A DNA stretch of 64,000 nt from Diplonema papillatum. Lineage: Eukaryota > Euglenozoa > Diplonemea > Diplonemida > Diplonemidae. The translations under genes were made by a program, and so were the position numbers. Positions 10,571-19,621 of the stretch are shown piece after piece. The notes under the pieces were generated by a model. It had not been told where the DNA came from, made no database searches, and saw only the letters and a program-made list of their open reading frames with translations. Location: positions 310,001 through 374,000 of the forward strand of contig JAPJBO010000031.1 of assembly GCA_030068145.1 (NCBI GenBank). The letters are read 5' to 3'. Position 1 is the stretch's first letter. Each line of letters opens with the position of its first letter.

Positions 10571-10949
10571 ATACTCGAGGGGCTGCCTTGTAGGGGGAGA
10601 AACAATACAACTACAAAGCGGGTCTTTTTCGTTGACGCTTACGCCCGCCACTGAACCCAGATTCACCTGTGTTTCGTGTGGGCTACAGCACATTTACCTT
10701 CTTTGATCTTTTTCAGCTGGCAGCCTCCTCAAGTATTTCCTAAAGGGGGGGGGGGTCGAATAGTAACACTGTGTTATTATTCGATTTGTCGAATAATAAA
10801 AAAAGTTCCGGGTAGCCGAACAGTAGCAGGATCAAATAGTGGTAGTGTTTTTAGACAACCAGACGTGTGTCAAATAACGTGTGTCAAATAACTGTTATTA
10901 TTCGATCCCCCCCTTTACAAAGCAGGTGCTTATACAAAAAACTATACAG
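10571..10949 (-). repeat. Dispersed repeat R2, reverse, abutting the splice acceptor
   Basis: On the minus strand this is R2: TTTTGTATAAGCACCTGC, then TTTGTAGGAAATGCTTGAGG, AGGAGGTAAATGTGCTGTAG and GTGGCGGGCGTAAGCG. It is split by the small element at 10743-10915. Its head lies seven bases from the ACAG acceptor of exon 2. Other R2 copies: 20425, 35152, 36855 and 54422, with partial copies at 16740 and 39050. Confidence 0.75.
10743..10915. mobile_element. 173-bp MITE with TA target duplication
   Basis: The terminal inverted repeats read AAGGGGGG...GTCGAATAGTAACA and, from the other end, AAGGGGGGGATCGAATAATAACA. TA flanks both sides (10741-10742 and 10916-10917). Deleting the element and one TA restores R2 (ATTTCCTACAAAGC). 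A TA duplication is characteristic of the Tc1/mariner superfamily. Confidence 0.8.
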
Positions 10950-11247
10950 ATACGAAGAGACGATCCCCTACGGGTCCCGGTACGGCTCAGGAGACCGGAT
11001 AGGGTGCGGGTTCTGCAAGCGCACCCGCGAAGTCTGGTTCACCAAAAACGGGCGGTACCTCGGCGACGCGGTGGCGTATCCAGAGCTGGGCCTTGACCAG
11101 GTCTACCCGATGGTCACGGTGGAGCAAGCCGCGATCACCGGCGTGTTCGAGCCGTCCCGCTTCAAGTGGTGCGCCACCGACTTCATCAACGACGAACGCA
11201 AGTTCATCATCAAGGCGGTCCTCGAGGCGCCGCTCCCCACACGAGAC
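10950..11247 (+). CDS. RanBP9/RanBPM-like protein, exon 2 (SPRY domain, second half)
   Basis: The first base completes the arginine codon split by the intron. The exon then encodes YEETIPYGSRYGSGDRIGCG, TREVWFTKNGRYLGDAV and LDQVYPMVTVEQAAITGVFE. These match the second SPRY half (GDVIGC, FYTKNG, LYPTVGL, NFG). The 3' border is inferred: a phase-0 donor is needed to join exon 3, and GTGGTG at 11248 or GTGTGC at 11251 would serve. Neither matches the GTATGY donors of the other introns, so the exact border is uncertain by a few codons. Confidence 0.7.
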
Positions 11248-11517
11248 GTGGTGTGCGCGGCTTCGGCCTTTTCCCCCTTCCCCCCCCGCTACTACTAAGA
11301 TTTTTCCCCGTTGCCACCAACCATTGGTGCTGCAAACGGCAACCCCATGCCCACTGTGCTCTGCGGAGTTTACTTCGCAGATTGCCACCGTAAAAAGAAG
11401 ACAAGTCAGTGCTGCCTAGCGAGTCGCAGTCACAATCAGGGCGAGTGCCCTGAGTTTTTAGCTGATTGCTCAGACACGGTTGTAGGGGCCTTCTCCCTGT
11501 GACGGATTCGCCTGTGC

Positions 11518-11735
11518 TCTCGTAGCACGGGTGCTCCTGGCTGTGACGAGCTACGAACAGCCGCCTGACAAACCAGACTCAACCGCTGTCCTGTCTGCGG
11601 ACACTCAGGTTCCGCGCTGATGATGGTCCGCCTTATGTGTCCGTGGCTTGAAGGACCGAAACACGGCGCAGACGGGACCAGTGCGGTGTTGAGCACATAC
11701 CCATTCCAAGCACGTTCTTGCAATCCCCCCGTCTC
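11518..11735 (+). repeat. Dispersed repeat R8, copy 2
   Basis: Nearly identical to 5318-5545 and 36255-36465 (marker GATGATGGTCCGCC). It lies in the second RanBP9-like intron. Confidence 0.8.
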
Positions 11736-11868
11736 TTTTCCATTCTTGCATTTCAGGCCTGCAAGCCCCATCAAAAGCAATCGAAAAGAAAACAACAGAG
11801 CGTTTTACCACCTTGCGCGGTGCCACGGGATGTTGGCAGCCGCTGCTAAACATAGTGCATGCTAATCC

Positions 11869-12186
11869 ATGTGGCTCATGTACTTAAAAGAACTCAATGC
11901 TAAGCCAGTAGGAAAGCGAGCGGCGCGAGCGCCGCTCGCGGCAACGATAAAGGAGACGGCGACGACCGGACGGGCGACCAAGAGGCCGCCACCAACGCCA
12001 GGAACCAGCGAACGACCAGCGCTGAAGAAGAGGGTGCTCGGCACCCCGAAGGAAGGCCCGATCGCCGGCCGCAAGCGGAAGAAGACGAAGGCGACCACAC
12101 CAGACTCAGGGGTGCATCGAAGTAAGAAGAAGGTACCGAGGGCAAGCAGCTCTCAGAAACTTCCTGACGAGCACGCAACCCGGTGA
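11869..12186 (+). CDS. Lysine/arginine-rich ORF between 50-bp direct repeats
   Basis: A 105-residue frame is rich in Lys, Arg, Pro and Thr (TKRPPPTPGT, GRKRKKTKATT, RSKKKVPRASSS), suggesting a nuclear or nucleic-acid-binding tail if it is made. A ~50-bp sequence (CATGCTAATCCATGTGG ... AACTCAATGCTAA) occurs at 11853-11902 and again at 12628-12677, bracketing the ORF. It resembles in style, not in sequence, the ORF of the element at 32313-34444. It may belong to a small mobile element in this intron. Expression is unproven. Confidence 0.25.
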   Translation: MWLMYLKELNAKPVGKRAARAPLAATIKETATTGRATKRPPPTPGTSERPALKKRVLGTPKEGPIAGRKRKKTKATTPDSGVHRSKKKVPRASSSQKLPDEHATR

Positions 12187-12610
12187 ACTTAATCAAGAGT
12201 CGAAGATTAGCGTCGAAACTTCCTGGCTTTTCACGCCGTAGCAGAACGACCACACCCTACCCAATCCCAAGCACCCCCTAAACGCGTTAGGGGACTTCAC
12301 AAGGTTTCACAACGGAGTGACACAACACCCGAAACGAGCTGCACCCTCTCACTTTTCTCAACCCCCCGCCATACTCAAGCCTCTACGGTCAACCGGAGAC
12401 TTTAAAATACCGACCTTCTAATCCACAAATAACGCTAGAAACGACCGGGGACCACGGGCACACCAATGCCCTCGAAAGTGAAAAACGGACACACGTGCCC
12501 GCCCTCGTACTCGCCGACTCAGTCTCTGGAATCGCAAGAAAGCCAAACCCCGCTAGCTCCACAAATGCTCGACCTTGCCGACGCAATGGCAGGTGACGAC
12601 GTCATCCGAT
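12165..12610 (+). repeat. Dispersed repeat R9, copy 1
   Basis: Shares GCAACCCGGTGAAC, CAAGCACCCCCT and a closing CAACCGGAGACTTTAAAATA with 31565-32060. The second copy additionally contains an antisense 18S-like piece that is absent here. The following DNA to about 12800 carries the R5 words AACGTGGGCGGC and TGACACCATTTGCGC, also seen at 60055. Confidence 0.6.
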
Positions 12611-13350
12611 AACCTGACTTTCAAGGCAGTGCATGCTAATCCATGTGGTTCGTGTACTTAAAAGAACTCAATGCTAAACAAACATAACGTGGGCGGCGCC
12701 GAAGCTTTGCCAGCTTCGGCTGACACCATTTGCGCACTTAACCGTGGTTAAGAAGACGACTGAAAGCACAGACACAAAGATAGCTCAAAGCATTGCAAAA
12801 TAACACGAAAAGCCTCCAGGCAAAAACCCGTTTTCACATTTCTTCTTGTTCAATGTTCGACACTACCAGAGGAGATGCATTATACAATCACAACGGGTGA
12901 TGACATCCACACCGTTTTAGAGGACCCTATGCAAGCACCCACCAGCGGTCGTACTCCACAAGTACCGCATCCCATGTATCGAGCACTATCATGCAAGTTG
13001 GCCCAGGAGAGATGGATCAAGAGCTTCGTGAAGTCTGGACAAACTTATGCCGAAGGGCGGACTGGGCATGCAGGGAGGTGAGCGTAAGGAGAAAGGGCTC
13101 AACAACGGTGAGGGAAAGGGAGAGAAGAGTAGTCACGCCTTAGCAGTCCTACGGCCTCCTCATACGCCTCGTACCTTCTCCGAGAGACAGAGAGAGACTG
13201 ACGAGTTAGAGCAGTCGGGAGGGGAGTTGCTGTGTTCCTGCGGCCTTTGTGTGTTTCGTACTTGACCAACAGGTCCATCCGGGGGCACACAGATGAACTT
13301 CTGGCCCAACCACTGAACCCTCCCGCACAACGCCACACTTTTTATCACAG

Positions 13351-13938
13351 ACGGCGGAAATGGTCGCGTCGTACCTGCTGTTCCACGGGTACAGCAAGAC
13401 GTTCCACCAGTTCTTGAAGGCGTACCCCATCGAGAACGGGAGGGTGCTGCTGAACCGACTCGCGCGGAAGCCCCGGGGGTATTCGGAAGACGGGGAAGAG
13501 GAAGAGGGCGACGACGAGCCGATGCAGTGCGACAGCCCCGGCGTCGATTCGCTGCCTCGGAGCGTCCCGGAACTGGTGCAGTACTCGCGGCTGGAGCTGC
13601 GGAGCGCGGTCATCGCAAGCATCATGGACGGGAAGGTGCGCGAGGCGGCGCGGCTGATCGAAGAAGAAGTGCCAGACCTGGTGGGGCAGCTGCGGCCGGT
13701 GCTGGTCAGCCAAGTGTTCGTCGAGTCCCTCCGGAACGACGACCTCGAGGCCGCGATGGCGGCCATCGCGCAGCCCGAGTGCAACACTCCAGACGGACCG
13801 CATCCGGCCGTCGCCAATGTGGTCGGCCTGCTCGCGTACGCGGACCCGTCTACCTCACCTCTCGCCCACCTCCTCACCGACTCGCAGCGGCGGCACGTTG
13901 CGGACACCGTCAACGCCGCCATACTCGAGCATCTCAAG
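13351..13938 (+). CDS. RanBP9/RanBPM-like protein, exon 3 (LisH-CTLH-CRA part)
   Basis: After ATCACAG the exon opens TAEMVASYLLFHGYSKTFHQ, a LisH motif (V..YL...GY..T...F). An acidic insert follows (EDGEEEEGDDEP), then a CTLH-type helix pair (LRSAVIASIMDGKVREAARL, QVFVESLRNDDLEAAMAAI) and the start of a CRA region (HLLTDSQRRHVADTVNAAIL). SPRY-LisH-CTLH in this order is diagnostic for RanBP9/10/Gid1. I end the exon before GTTTGC at 13939 because the residues beyond it stop resembling the family. The final CRA helices were not found downstream in the window. Confidence 0.75.
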
Positions 13939-14035
13939 GTTTGCCTGCCCTTCGACTTTCCCGCGCAGATGCGCGTTCTGGGAGTTGAGGGTTGGGCGGG
14001 TGCTAGTCGGGGGTTCTGATGACCACCCCCTTTTT

Positions 14036-14225
14036 TTTTACATAAGCGCCAGCTTGAAAGGAAATGCTCGACGATGCTGCCCGACAAAGAACAGAAGGGA
14101 TCCCAAGTGCTGTAACCACCGAACCCCGTGTTGAACGGACGTGAGGTCATGCGGGTCTACCCCTACACGACAAATCACACAAACATAACAGGTCAAAAGT
14201 CCTGAGTGCGACGAAAACAACACAC
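14036..14225 (+). repeat. Dispersed repeat R4, copy with empty R10 site
   Basis: Marker words: CATAAGCGCCAGCTTG, AAGTGCTGTAAC, TGAACGGACGTGAGGTCATG, ACACGACAAATCACACAAAC. Copies: 61800-62070 (with R10 inserted), 20085-20245 (partial) and 8320-8463 (reverse). The head shares a core with R2 (TAAGC..C.GCTT...AGGAAATGCT, then CTGCCAG, GTGCTGTAAC). Confidence 0.75.
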
Positions 14226-14235
14226 TGTGGTGTAA

Positions 14236-14855
14236 GCTAACAATCTTGCGGGCTGCCCTTCAATGTATTGTGCAGGCTAAAAAGACGTAGGCAGCGGGTT
14301 TTGGTGGTTGATCAGAATTCCTTACCTGAATATACGCAGGGTAAATACAAGTGGGAAAACGATCACCGGCACGCACAAACAAAACGAAGCGCCTGTCTTT
14401 TTTATGGTAACAAGCTTGCTTGTCTATATATCAAAAAGTGTCGGATGGCAGCGTGCTGTGTTAAATCACTCAAAACCCGGCTGGCAAATAGAGCCACGAC
14501 ACTTTTTAGTACTAACGATCTTGCGGTTTGCCCTTCAATGTATTGTGCAGGCTAAAAAGACGTAGGCAGCGTGTTGTGGTGGTTGATCAGAATTCCTTAC
14601 CTGAATATACACAGGGTAAATACAAGTGGGAAAACGATCACCGGCACGCACAAACAAAACGAAGCGCCTGTCTTTTTAGTACTAACAATCTTGCGGGTTG
14701 CCCTTCAATGTATTGTGCAGGCTAAAAAGACGTAGGCAGCGTGTTGTGGTGGTTGATCAGAATTCCTTACCTGAATATACACAGGGTAAGTACAAGTGGG
14801 AAAACGATCACCGGCACGCACAAACAAAACGAAGCGCCTGTCTTTTTCTGCACCT
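14236..14855 (+). repeat. Dispersed repeat R1, three tandem copies
   Basis: A ~180-bp unit contains CTTGCGGGTTGCCCTTCAAT, GGCTAAAAAGACGTAGGCAG, AATTCCTTACCTGAATATAC, GTAAATACAAGTGGGAAAAC and GAAGCGCCTGTCTTTTT. Units are joined by TTTTTAGTACTAACAATC. Further copies: 20707-20865 (reverse), 26545-28350 (split by a transposon), 34445-34612 and 47413-47590. Ends only: 49760-49790 and 51693-51760. Confidence 0.85.
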
Positions 14856-15059
14856 GGCTGTGGGGCTAGGCGACTTGTGGGGCCTAGACTCCCCTGCATG
14901 TGGACCAACCTGTGGCAAGCACACGCGGGGGAAAAATATATATCAAAATCCACACGTGGTACCTGTGGATCCACACGTGGAAGCACACGTGGAGGAAAAA
15001 AGTACATTTGCGCCGGTAAAGACCGGCGCCCAGCGAGACTAGAGGCAGCAGTTAACGTT

Positions 15060-15690
15060 CGGGAAAACAGTTAAGTTCGGGCGAAGCTAAGTTCAGGCGA
15101 GGCGAAGCAACGTTTCGGGCGATGCAAAGTTCTGGTCAAGCAAAGTTCGGGCGAGCTACGTTCGGCGAAGCAAAGCAAAGTTCCGGCGAAGCCAAGTTCT
15201 GCGGAAGCTTTGTTCGGCGTAGCAAAGTTCTGGTGAAGCAAAGTTCGCGCGATGCAAAGTTCTGGTCAAACAATGTTCGGGTGAAGCAAAGTTCTGGTGA
15301 AGCTAAGCTCTGGCGAAGCAAAGTTCGGGCGATGCAAGTTCTGGTGAAGCTAAGTTCGGCGAAGCAAAGTTCTTGTGAAGCAAAGTTCGGACGAAGCTAA
15401 GTCAAAGCAAAGTTCGGGTGAAGTTAAGTTCTGGGGAGACTAAGTTCTGGTGAAGCAAAGTTCGGGCGAAGCTAAGTCAAAGCAAAGTTCAAGTTCTGGT
15501 GAAAGCAAAGTTCGGGCGAAGCAAAGCAAAGTTCGGGTGAAGCTAAGTTCTGGTGAAGCTAAGTTCGGGCAAAGCTAAGTTCTGGTGAAGCTAAGTTCGG
15601 GCGAAGCAAAGCAAAGCTCGGGTGAAGCTAAGTTCTGGTGCTAAGTTCGGGCGAAGCAAAGTCCTAGCAAAGTTCGGGCGAAGCAACGTG
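15060..15690 (+). repeat. Minisatellite of about 16-bp units
   Basis: Forty or so degenerate units vary around GCGAAGCAAAGTTCGG and GTGAAGCTAAGTTCTG. The array is irregular, and the flanks carry paired words with CACACGTGG (about 14950-14990 and 15700-15740). Confidence 0.85.
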
Positions 15691-16404
15691 GGGGAAAAAG
15701 TCCCAAAAATTGACGTGTGAAAATCCACACGTTCCACTCGTGGAGCGTAAGCCCTGCATCGAACAGAGATGGTTGACAGGGTATCATGGTGTAACTGTCA
15801 AACAGGGACTACAGCCCAGTGTTATTGGTAATCTGAACCGCCATTGTGGAAGACTTGGGGCCTCCCCCAGCAGGTGGGCGGGGACTGGCTATTTCCAACT
15901 TAGGTCCAGATTACCAGGTAATGAATAGACGCTCACATATGAGCCAATCACATCGCAGCGACCCAACTCACACAGGTTCAGCCCGAGTCTATCGTGGAAT
16001 CCATGATCAAGCACATCACGACGATACCTGTCCTTGCTAAAGAGCGCTTCTGCCCGGGGGTGTCGTTCTAGACGGTTCGATTATGCCAGGCTCACTACAT
16101 GCTGTTGTTAGCTCTGGTCGCATTGCACATGCTGGTGACTCATTGCCTTTGCACTTACACATACGTGCGGCTGGCCCGCCTTGCCATTGCACATGCTGTG
16201 TGCCTAACATGCTATATGCATAACTATCCTCTGTTGCCATTGTAATCACACACGCGGCCACACGGCAATATTGGGGATTCTCCACTTCGTGTCGACTCTG
16301 ATTTACCTGTCCTGTCTGGCGGGACTTGTTGGGGAGGGCAAACAACTGTATGATATCAACCAATTTGCGCCCGTAACTGCTGGAACGATGCCGTGCCTGA
16401 ATAT
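15691..16404. other. No gene seen
   Basis: Short CA/TG-rich direct words (CATTGCACATGCTG) recur around 16115-16200. There is no convincing exon or RNA gene. Confidence 0.35.
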
Positions 16405-16720
16405 CCGCACGACGTATCCTTTGTTCAGTGGGAGTTGAGATTCTCTGTCAAGATGCTAGCCGCCGCCATAGGGCGGGCTATTGCCAAAAGGAGGAGAGCC
16501 CGCGAAACAACGTGTCAACACACGCCTGCCAGGCGGTCTCGTCCGTCAGTCAGAACGCCCCCGGCTGCGCCACCATCGGTGCAACAATCATCTTTGACTG
16601 GGCCGCGGCTCGCTCCGCGCCCACGGCGCAAAGACTTGCGCCCGCCGTAGTAGTACGGGACAGTAGTGGGGCGACCGGATACTCCCCGGAGAGATGGTCC
16701 CTGCACTCTAACCATCGTAT
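16405..16720 (+). repeat. Dispersed repeat R11, copy 1
   Basis: About 310 bp nearly identical to 34838-35140 (marker words GCCGCCATAGGGCGGGCTAT and CAACAATCATCTTTGACTGG). Its last ~50 bp (GGGACAGTAGTGGGGCGACC) also occur at 17345-17395. It is GC-rich like exons and open in two frames, so it may derive from a gene, but I do not recognise the product. A partial R2 head follows at about 16755. Confidence 0.6.
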
Positions 16721-17230
16721 CGCGGCACCACCGGTCTGGCGGCTCCTTCTCTTCTTTTAGATGAGCACCTGCATTTGTAGAAAATTCCTGAGGAGGCTGA
16801 AGGGGTTCTGAGGTCAAGTGCGCATCTTGGACCGAAATAACGGTGAACGATGCACGAATGGGGCTAAGCCAGGGGGGAAACCCTGGTGGAGGGTTCGCGG
16901 TCGGTGCAATTGAAGGGGTGAAGGAGCATTGAAAAGCTGGTTGGCCGAGTCTTTGCGAAACACGGCACGTCGGCGGGGACGAGAAGCTCGCTGCCGCAAA
17001 CCGTGGCGTTTTCGCTTGCGTCCTGAGTCTAGCTCGGTGCAGCGACGATTCGTCCACTGCCCGTCGACGATCACCGACTCTCTCTCGCCGCCCAGGTTTG
17101 TTTCAGCCGTGACTGTGCGAGTAACAAGCCCGTATGACCCCCCAGGGTATCTTGCCCTTATCTAAAGAGGAGTTCCGTCTAAGGTTGGCGCGAACAGTAT
17201 CCGAGCCATCGAGGTAAGTCCTCCAAGGTT

Positions 17231-17776
17231 TTGGAAAGGGATGATGCCGCCTCGCTTGGCTGCCTTCTGCTGCAGTTCAGAACGGCCCCCAGCTGTGTCA
17301 ACGTCGACACCATCACTCGCACCGTGCCTCCGACGGAGCAAGAAGTACGGGACAGTAGTGGGGCGACCGGACACTCCTCCCTGCACTCCAACTCGTCTTT
17401 GTCTCTCTATCGTGCACTTGCCGCTGAACGGACGGCCTTCGCCTTCCCGGGTTGTATCTCCGCCGAGTTCGTGCGGAAATGCAACTGTTTTACAACGAAC
17501 CTTGATCTGACCTTACCCCGTCTTCCTGGCCTCGCCCCTTTCACTCCGGTCGACGTTCTTTTCAAGGTATCCCCTCCGTTCACGAGCGAGCTTGCCCCGG
17601 CGTCGAGACATCGCGCCGTCTTCTCCGTGCTTGGCCAGTTTGGCCCACCATCGTCCTACACTGTGGGCCTGCAGGCGACTGCAGGACGTCATGATATATT
17701 ATGGCAGGACGAGTCGATACTTCCGTCGCAGCACGGGCTCCTGGTGAAGAAACAAAAGGAGCTGAAATGCGGATAG
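17231..17776 (+). CDS. Unassigned 181-codon ORF
   Basis: An open frame with fairly G/C-ending codons contains the R11 tail and then RALAAERTAFAFPG, PRLPGLAPFTPVDVLF and SVLGQFGPPSSYTVGLQA. I recognise no family. The initial ATG lies in R11-like sequence, so the true start, if it is a gene, is unknown. It could be a remnant of a mobile element. Confidence 0.22.
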   Translation: MERDDAASLGCLLLQFRTAPSCVNVDTITRTVPPTEQEVRDSSGATGHSSLHSNSSLSLYRALAAERTAFAFPGCISAEFVRKCNCFTTNLDLTLPRLPGLAPFTPVDVLFKVSPPFTSELAPASRHRAVFSVLGQFGPPSSYTVGLQATAGRHDILWQDESILPSQHGLLVKKQKELKCG

Positions 17777-18224
17777 TGGTCTTGTTCCTGTGTACTGTTA
17801 GAGTAGAGGGAAGAAACATCTGCCAGCTGCTCGTCGGGACATTCATCCAACACATGCTAGATCGGTCGCTGGTCTTCACGGTCTATCAAGAGGGGAATGA
17901 CCGGCTTGTAAATGCTGGCCACGGGAACCCCCACGAAATATGAAGCAAGTGGGAGGAAAGTACGGGAATCAAGCTACCTTTGTTTCTCTGGGCGGTTGGA
18001 GCAGCCAACCTGTCGTTTGGAGTCTTGCTAGGGGGCGAGGCCACGCCTCTATTTTCCCCACACCACCGTGTCTGAGCAAGCTGGTGTAGTTGGGGGAGGT
18101 TGTCGTTGGACGGGAAGAACCTTCCTCTATCACTTTGTCCAGGCAGAAGGACAATCACTGTGCGTGCGTGACCGAGTTCCAACGGAAATGCAAGCTACTG
18201 CCGCGTTCTAAGGGGATACTGCTC

Positions 18225-18385
18225 GGTATAGTTGAGTCGCAGTCTCGTTGGTAGTTCACGAATCTTCCCACAAAAGGGGGAGGGTTCGGTCCTGCTTTAG
18301 GTTGATTTTGGGGGTTCCCGACTCCCGCAATCGTCGGCAGCACAAACTCAATGAGGTCTCGTCACTATTCCCTGCAGTCTTAGCA
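18225..18385 (+). repeat. Dispersed repeat R3, diverged copy
   Basis: Shares ATAGTTGAG, GGTTCGGTCCTGCTTT, CACAAACTCAA and CTATTCCCTGCAGTCTTAGC with 8121-8300, but is more diverged than the other copies. Confidence 0.65.
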
Positions 18386-18490
18386 TACTGTCAACACAAC
18401 AACCCACCGATTCACTCACCTCGTGTAACCACCTCTCTCTCACGACACTCAGAGCACAACGGATACCTTCCTATACTCACGAAGGCCACC

Positions 18491-18540
18491 CGGAGACTGT
18501 AAACCCCCGGAGTTTCAAGCGAACTTTCACTCTAATAAAA
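18491..18540 (+). promoter_or_regulatory. R10 module upstream of the calmodulin-like gene
   Basis: CCGGAGACTGTAAACCCCCGG followed by TTTCAAGCGAACTTTCACTC lies 114-163 bp before the ATG. Similar modules precede the genes at 42934, 55110 and 63722 by roughly the same distance. In other copies the first part reads TATAAAA. A promoter role is an inference from position. The module also occurs away from genes. Confidence 0.25.
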
Positions 18541-18653
18541 GGTCCACCGAAAATACGAAGAAAGGAAACAGTGCACAAGAGCGGTCGGCCGGATAGCAGG
18601 GCGGCGTATATCGACGACGAGCACCCGGGAAGGAAAGAGCGAGCGGGGAAAGC

Positions 18654-19621
18654 ATGGCCGACAAGCTGACCCCCGAGCAGTTTGAAGACTACAAAGAGGC
18701 GTTCAACATCTTCGACAGGCAGGGCAAAGGCACCATCACGTTGTCGCAGTTCGGCACTTTGCTGCGCTCACTCGGGCTGAACCCACCTGAGATCGAATTC
18801 GATGGCCTGGTCCGAGCGGTGGACCGGGATGGCTCTGGCACCATTGACCTCAACGAGTTTTTGACGTTGATGTCTAGCCGGCAGCATGACATCGACACCG
18901 AAGAAGAGATCAAAGAAGCGTTCCGCGTTTTCGACAAAGACGCGAATGTATGTCACCAACATCCAGGGGGGGAGGCGGCAAACCACAACAGTGCCGAGGG
19001 TGGATGCTGATTTCTTTTCATGTATAAGCACATGCTTTGTGTGTGCCTCGTGGGAACCGGTAGAGTTCTTTGTTGACCGCACTACCCTGAGCCCGCATCC
19101 TGGACGTGGTGTCAGGTGGCATTTGATCATGACCAGAGGGTCCTACTCGGGCGGAACAGTTTCGAGACGAGCTTTTTAACAGCAGCAGCATTACTTTACA
19201 CTGTTGGCGCTGGAATTACCGCGGGTGCTGCAGACTTGTCCACCAATTGTCTCCATTGACAGGTTTAGAGTTGTCTAGCTCCGTCGAAATAAGCACTCGA
19301 GTATTTCGACTGTTGAACTGTGCGAGCGACGCAAAATACTGAGCTTGCTTCCTTGAAAGTCGAGTGACCTCCCGCAGTTCTCAATCTCGTGGCCAGTGTC
19401 TCGTATCGAGATCCTCACCTCCGGAATGCCTGTTTCGGTCCGATCCCGAAAACGAACCAAAACAGGGCTATATCAGTGCCGCGGAGCTACGACACCTGAT
19501 GACCAATCTGGGCGAAAAGCAAACCGACGAAGAAGTGAGTGCAATGATGCAAGAGGCGGATGTTGATGGCGACGGGTTAATAAACTACGAAGAGTTCGTC
19601 AGGCTCCTCATGGAGAAGTAA
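18654..19621 (+). CDS. Calmodulin-like EF-hand protein, two exons
   Basis: Exon 1 is 18654-18947 and exon 2 is 19466-19621. The intron 18948-19465 starts GTATGT and ends ACAG. The spliced product is 149 residues, exactly calmodulin length. It has four EF-hands joined by the usual central helix ([36 protein letters not shown]). Loops 2 ([12 protein letters not shown]), 3 (DKDANGYISAAE) and 4 ([12 protein letters not shown]) keep acidic residues at 1 and 3 and Glu at 12. Loop 1 ([12 protein letters not shown]) has Gln at 3, Lys at 5 and Gln instead of Glu at 12, so it probably binds calcium poorly. The role is a calcium sensor that binds target helices. The intron carries antisense 18S DNA and the gene is followed by partial copies of its own end. 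Confidence 0.93.
19060..19262 (-). rRNA. Antisense 18S rRNA fragment inside the calmodulin-like intron
   Basis: Read on the minus strand, 19202-19262 gives GACAATTGGTGGACAAGTCT, a shortened 530-loop and CCGCGGTAATTCCAGC, the most conserved part of 18S. It continues with GTTAAAAAGCTCGT and about 110 bp of V4-like sequence to about 19060. A few bases of the 530-loop (GGTGC before CAGCA) are missing. It is an 18S-derived scrap and not a functional gene. The V4 part recurs in antisense at 2440, 31660 and 39541. Confidence 0.75.

Noticed and set aside
11853-12677. LTR pair of a short retroelement
   Set aside because: The direct repeats are only ~50 bp, lack TG...CA ends, and no primer-binding site, polypurine tract or reverse transcriptase is seen.
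18886-19179. 97-codon ORF across the end of calmodulin-like exon 1
   Set aside because: It reads through the donor into an intron that contains antisense 18S DNA. The spliced product has exact calmodulin length.
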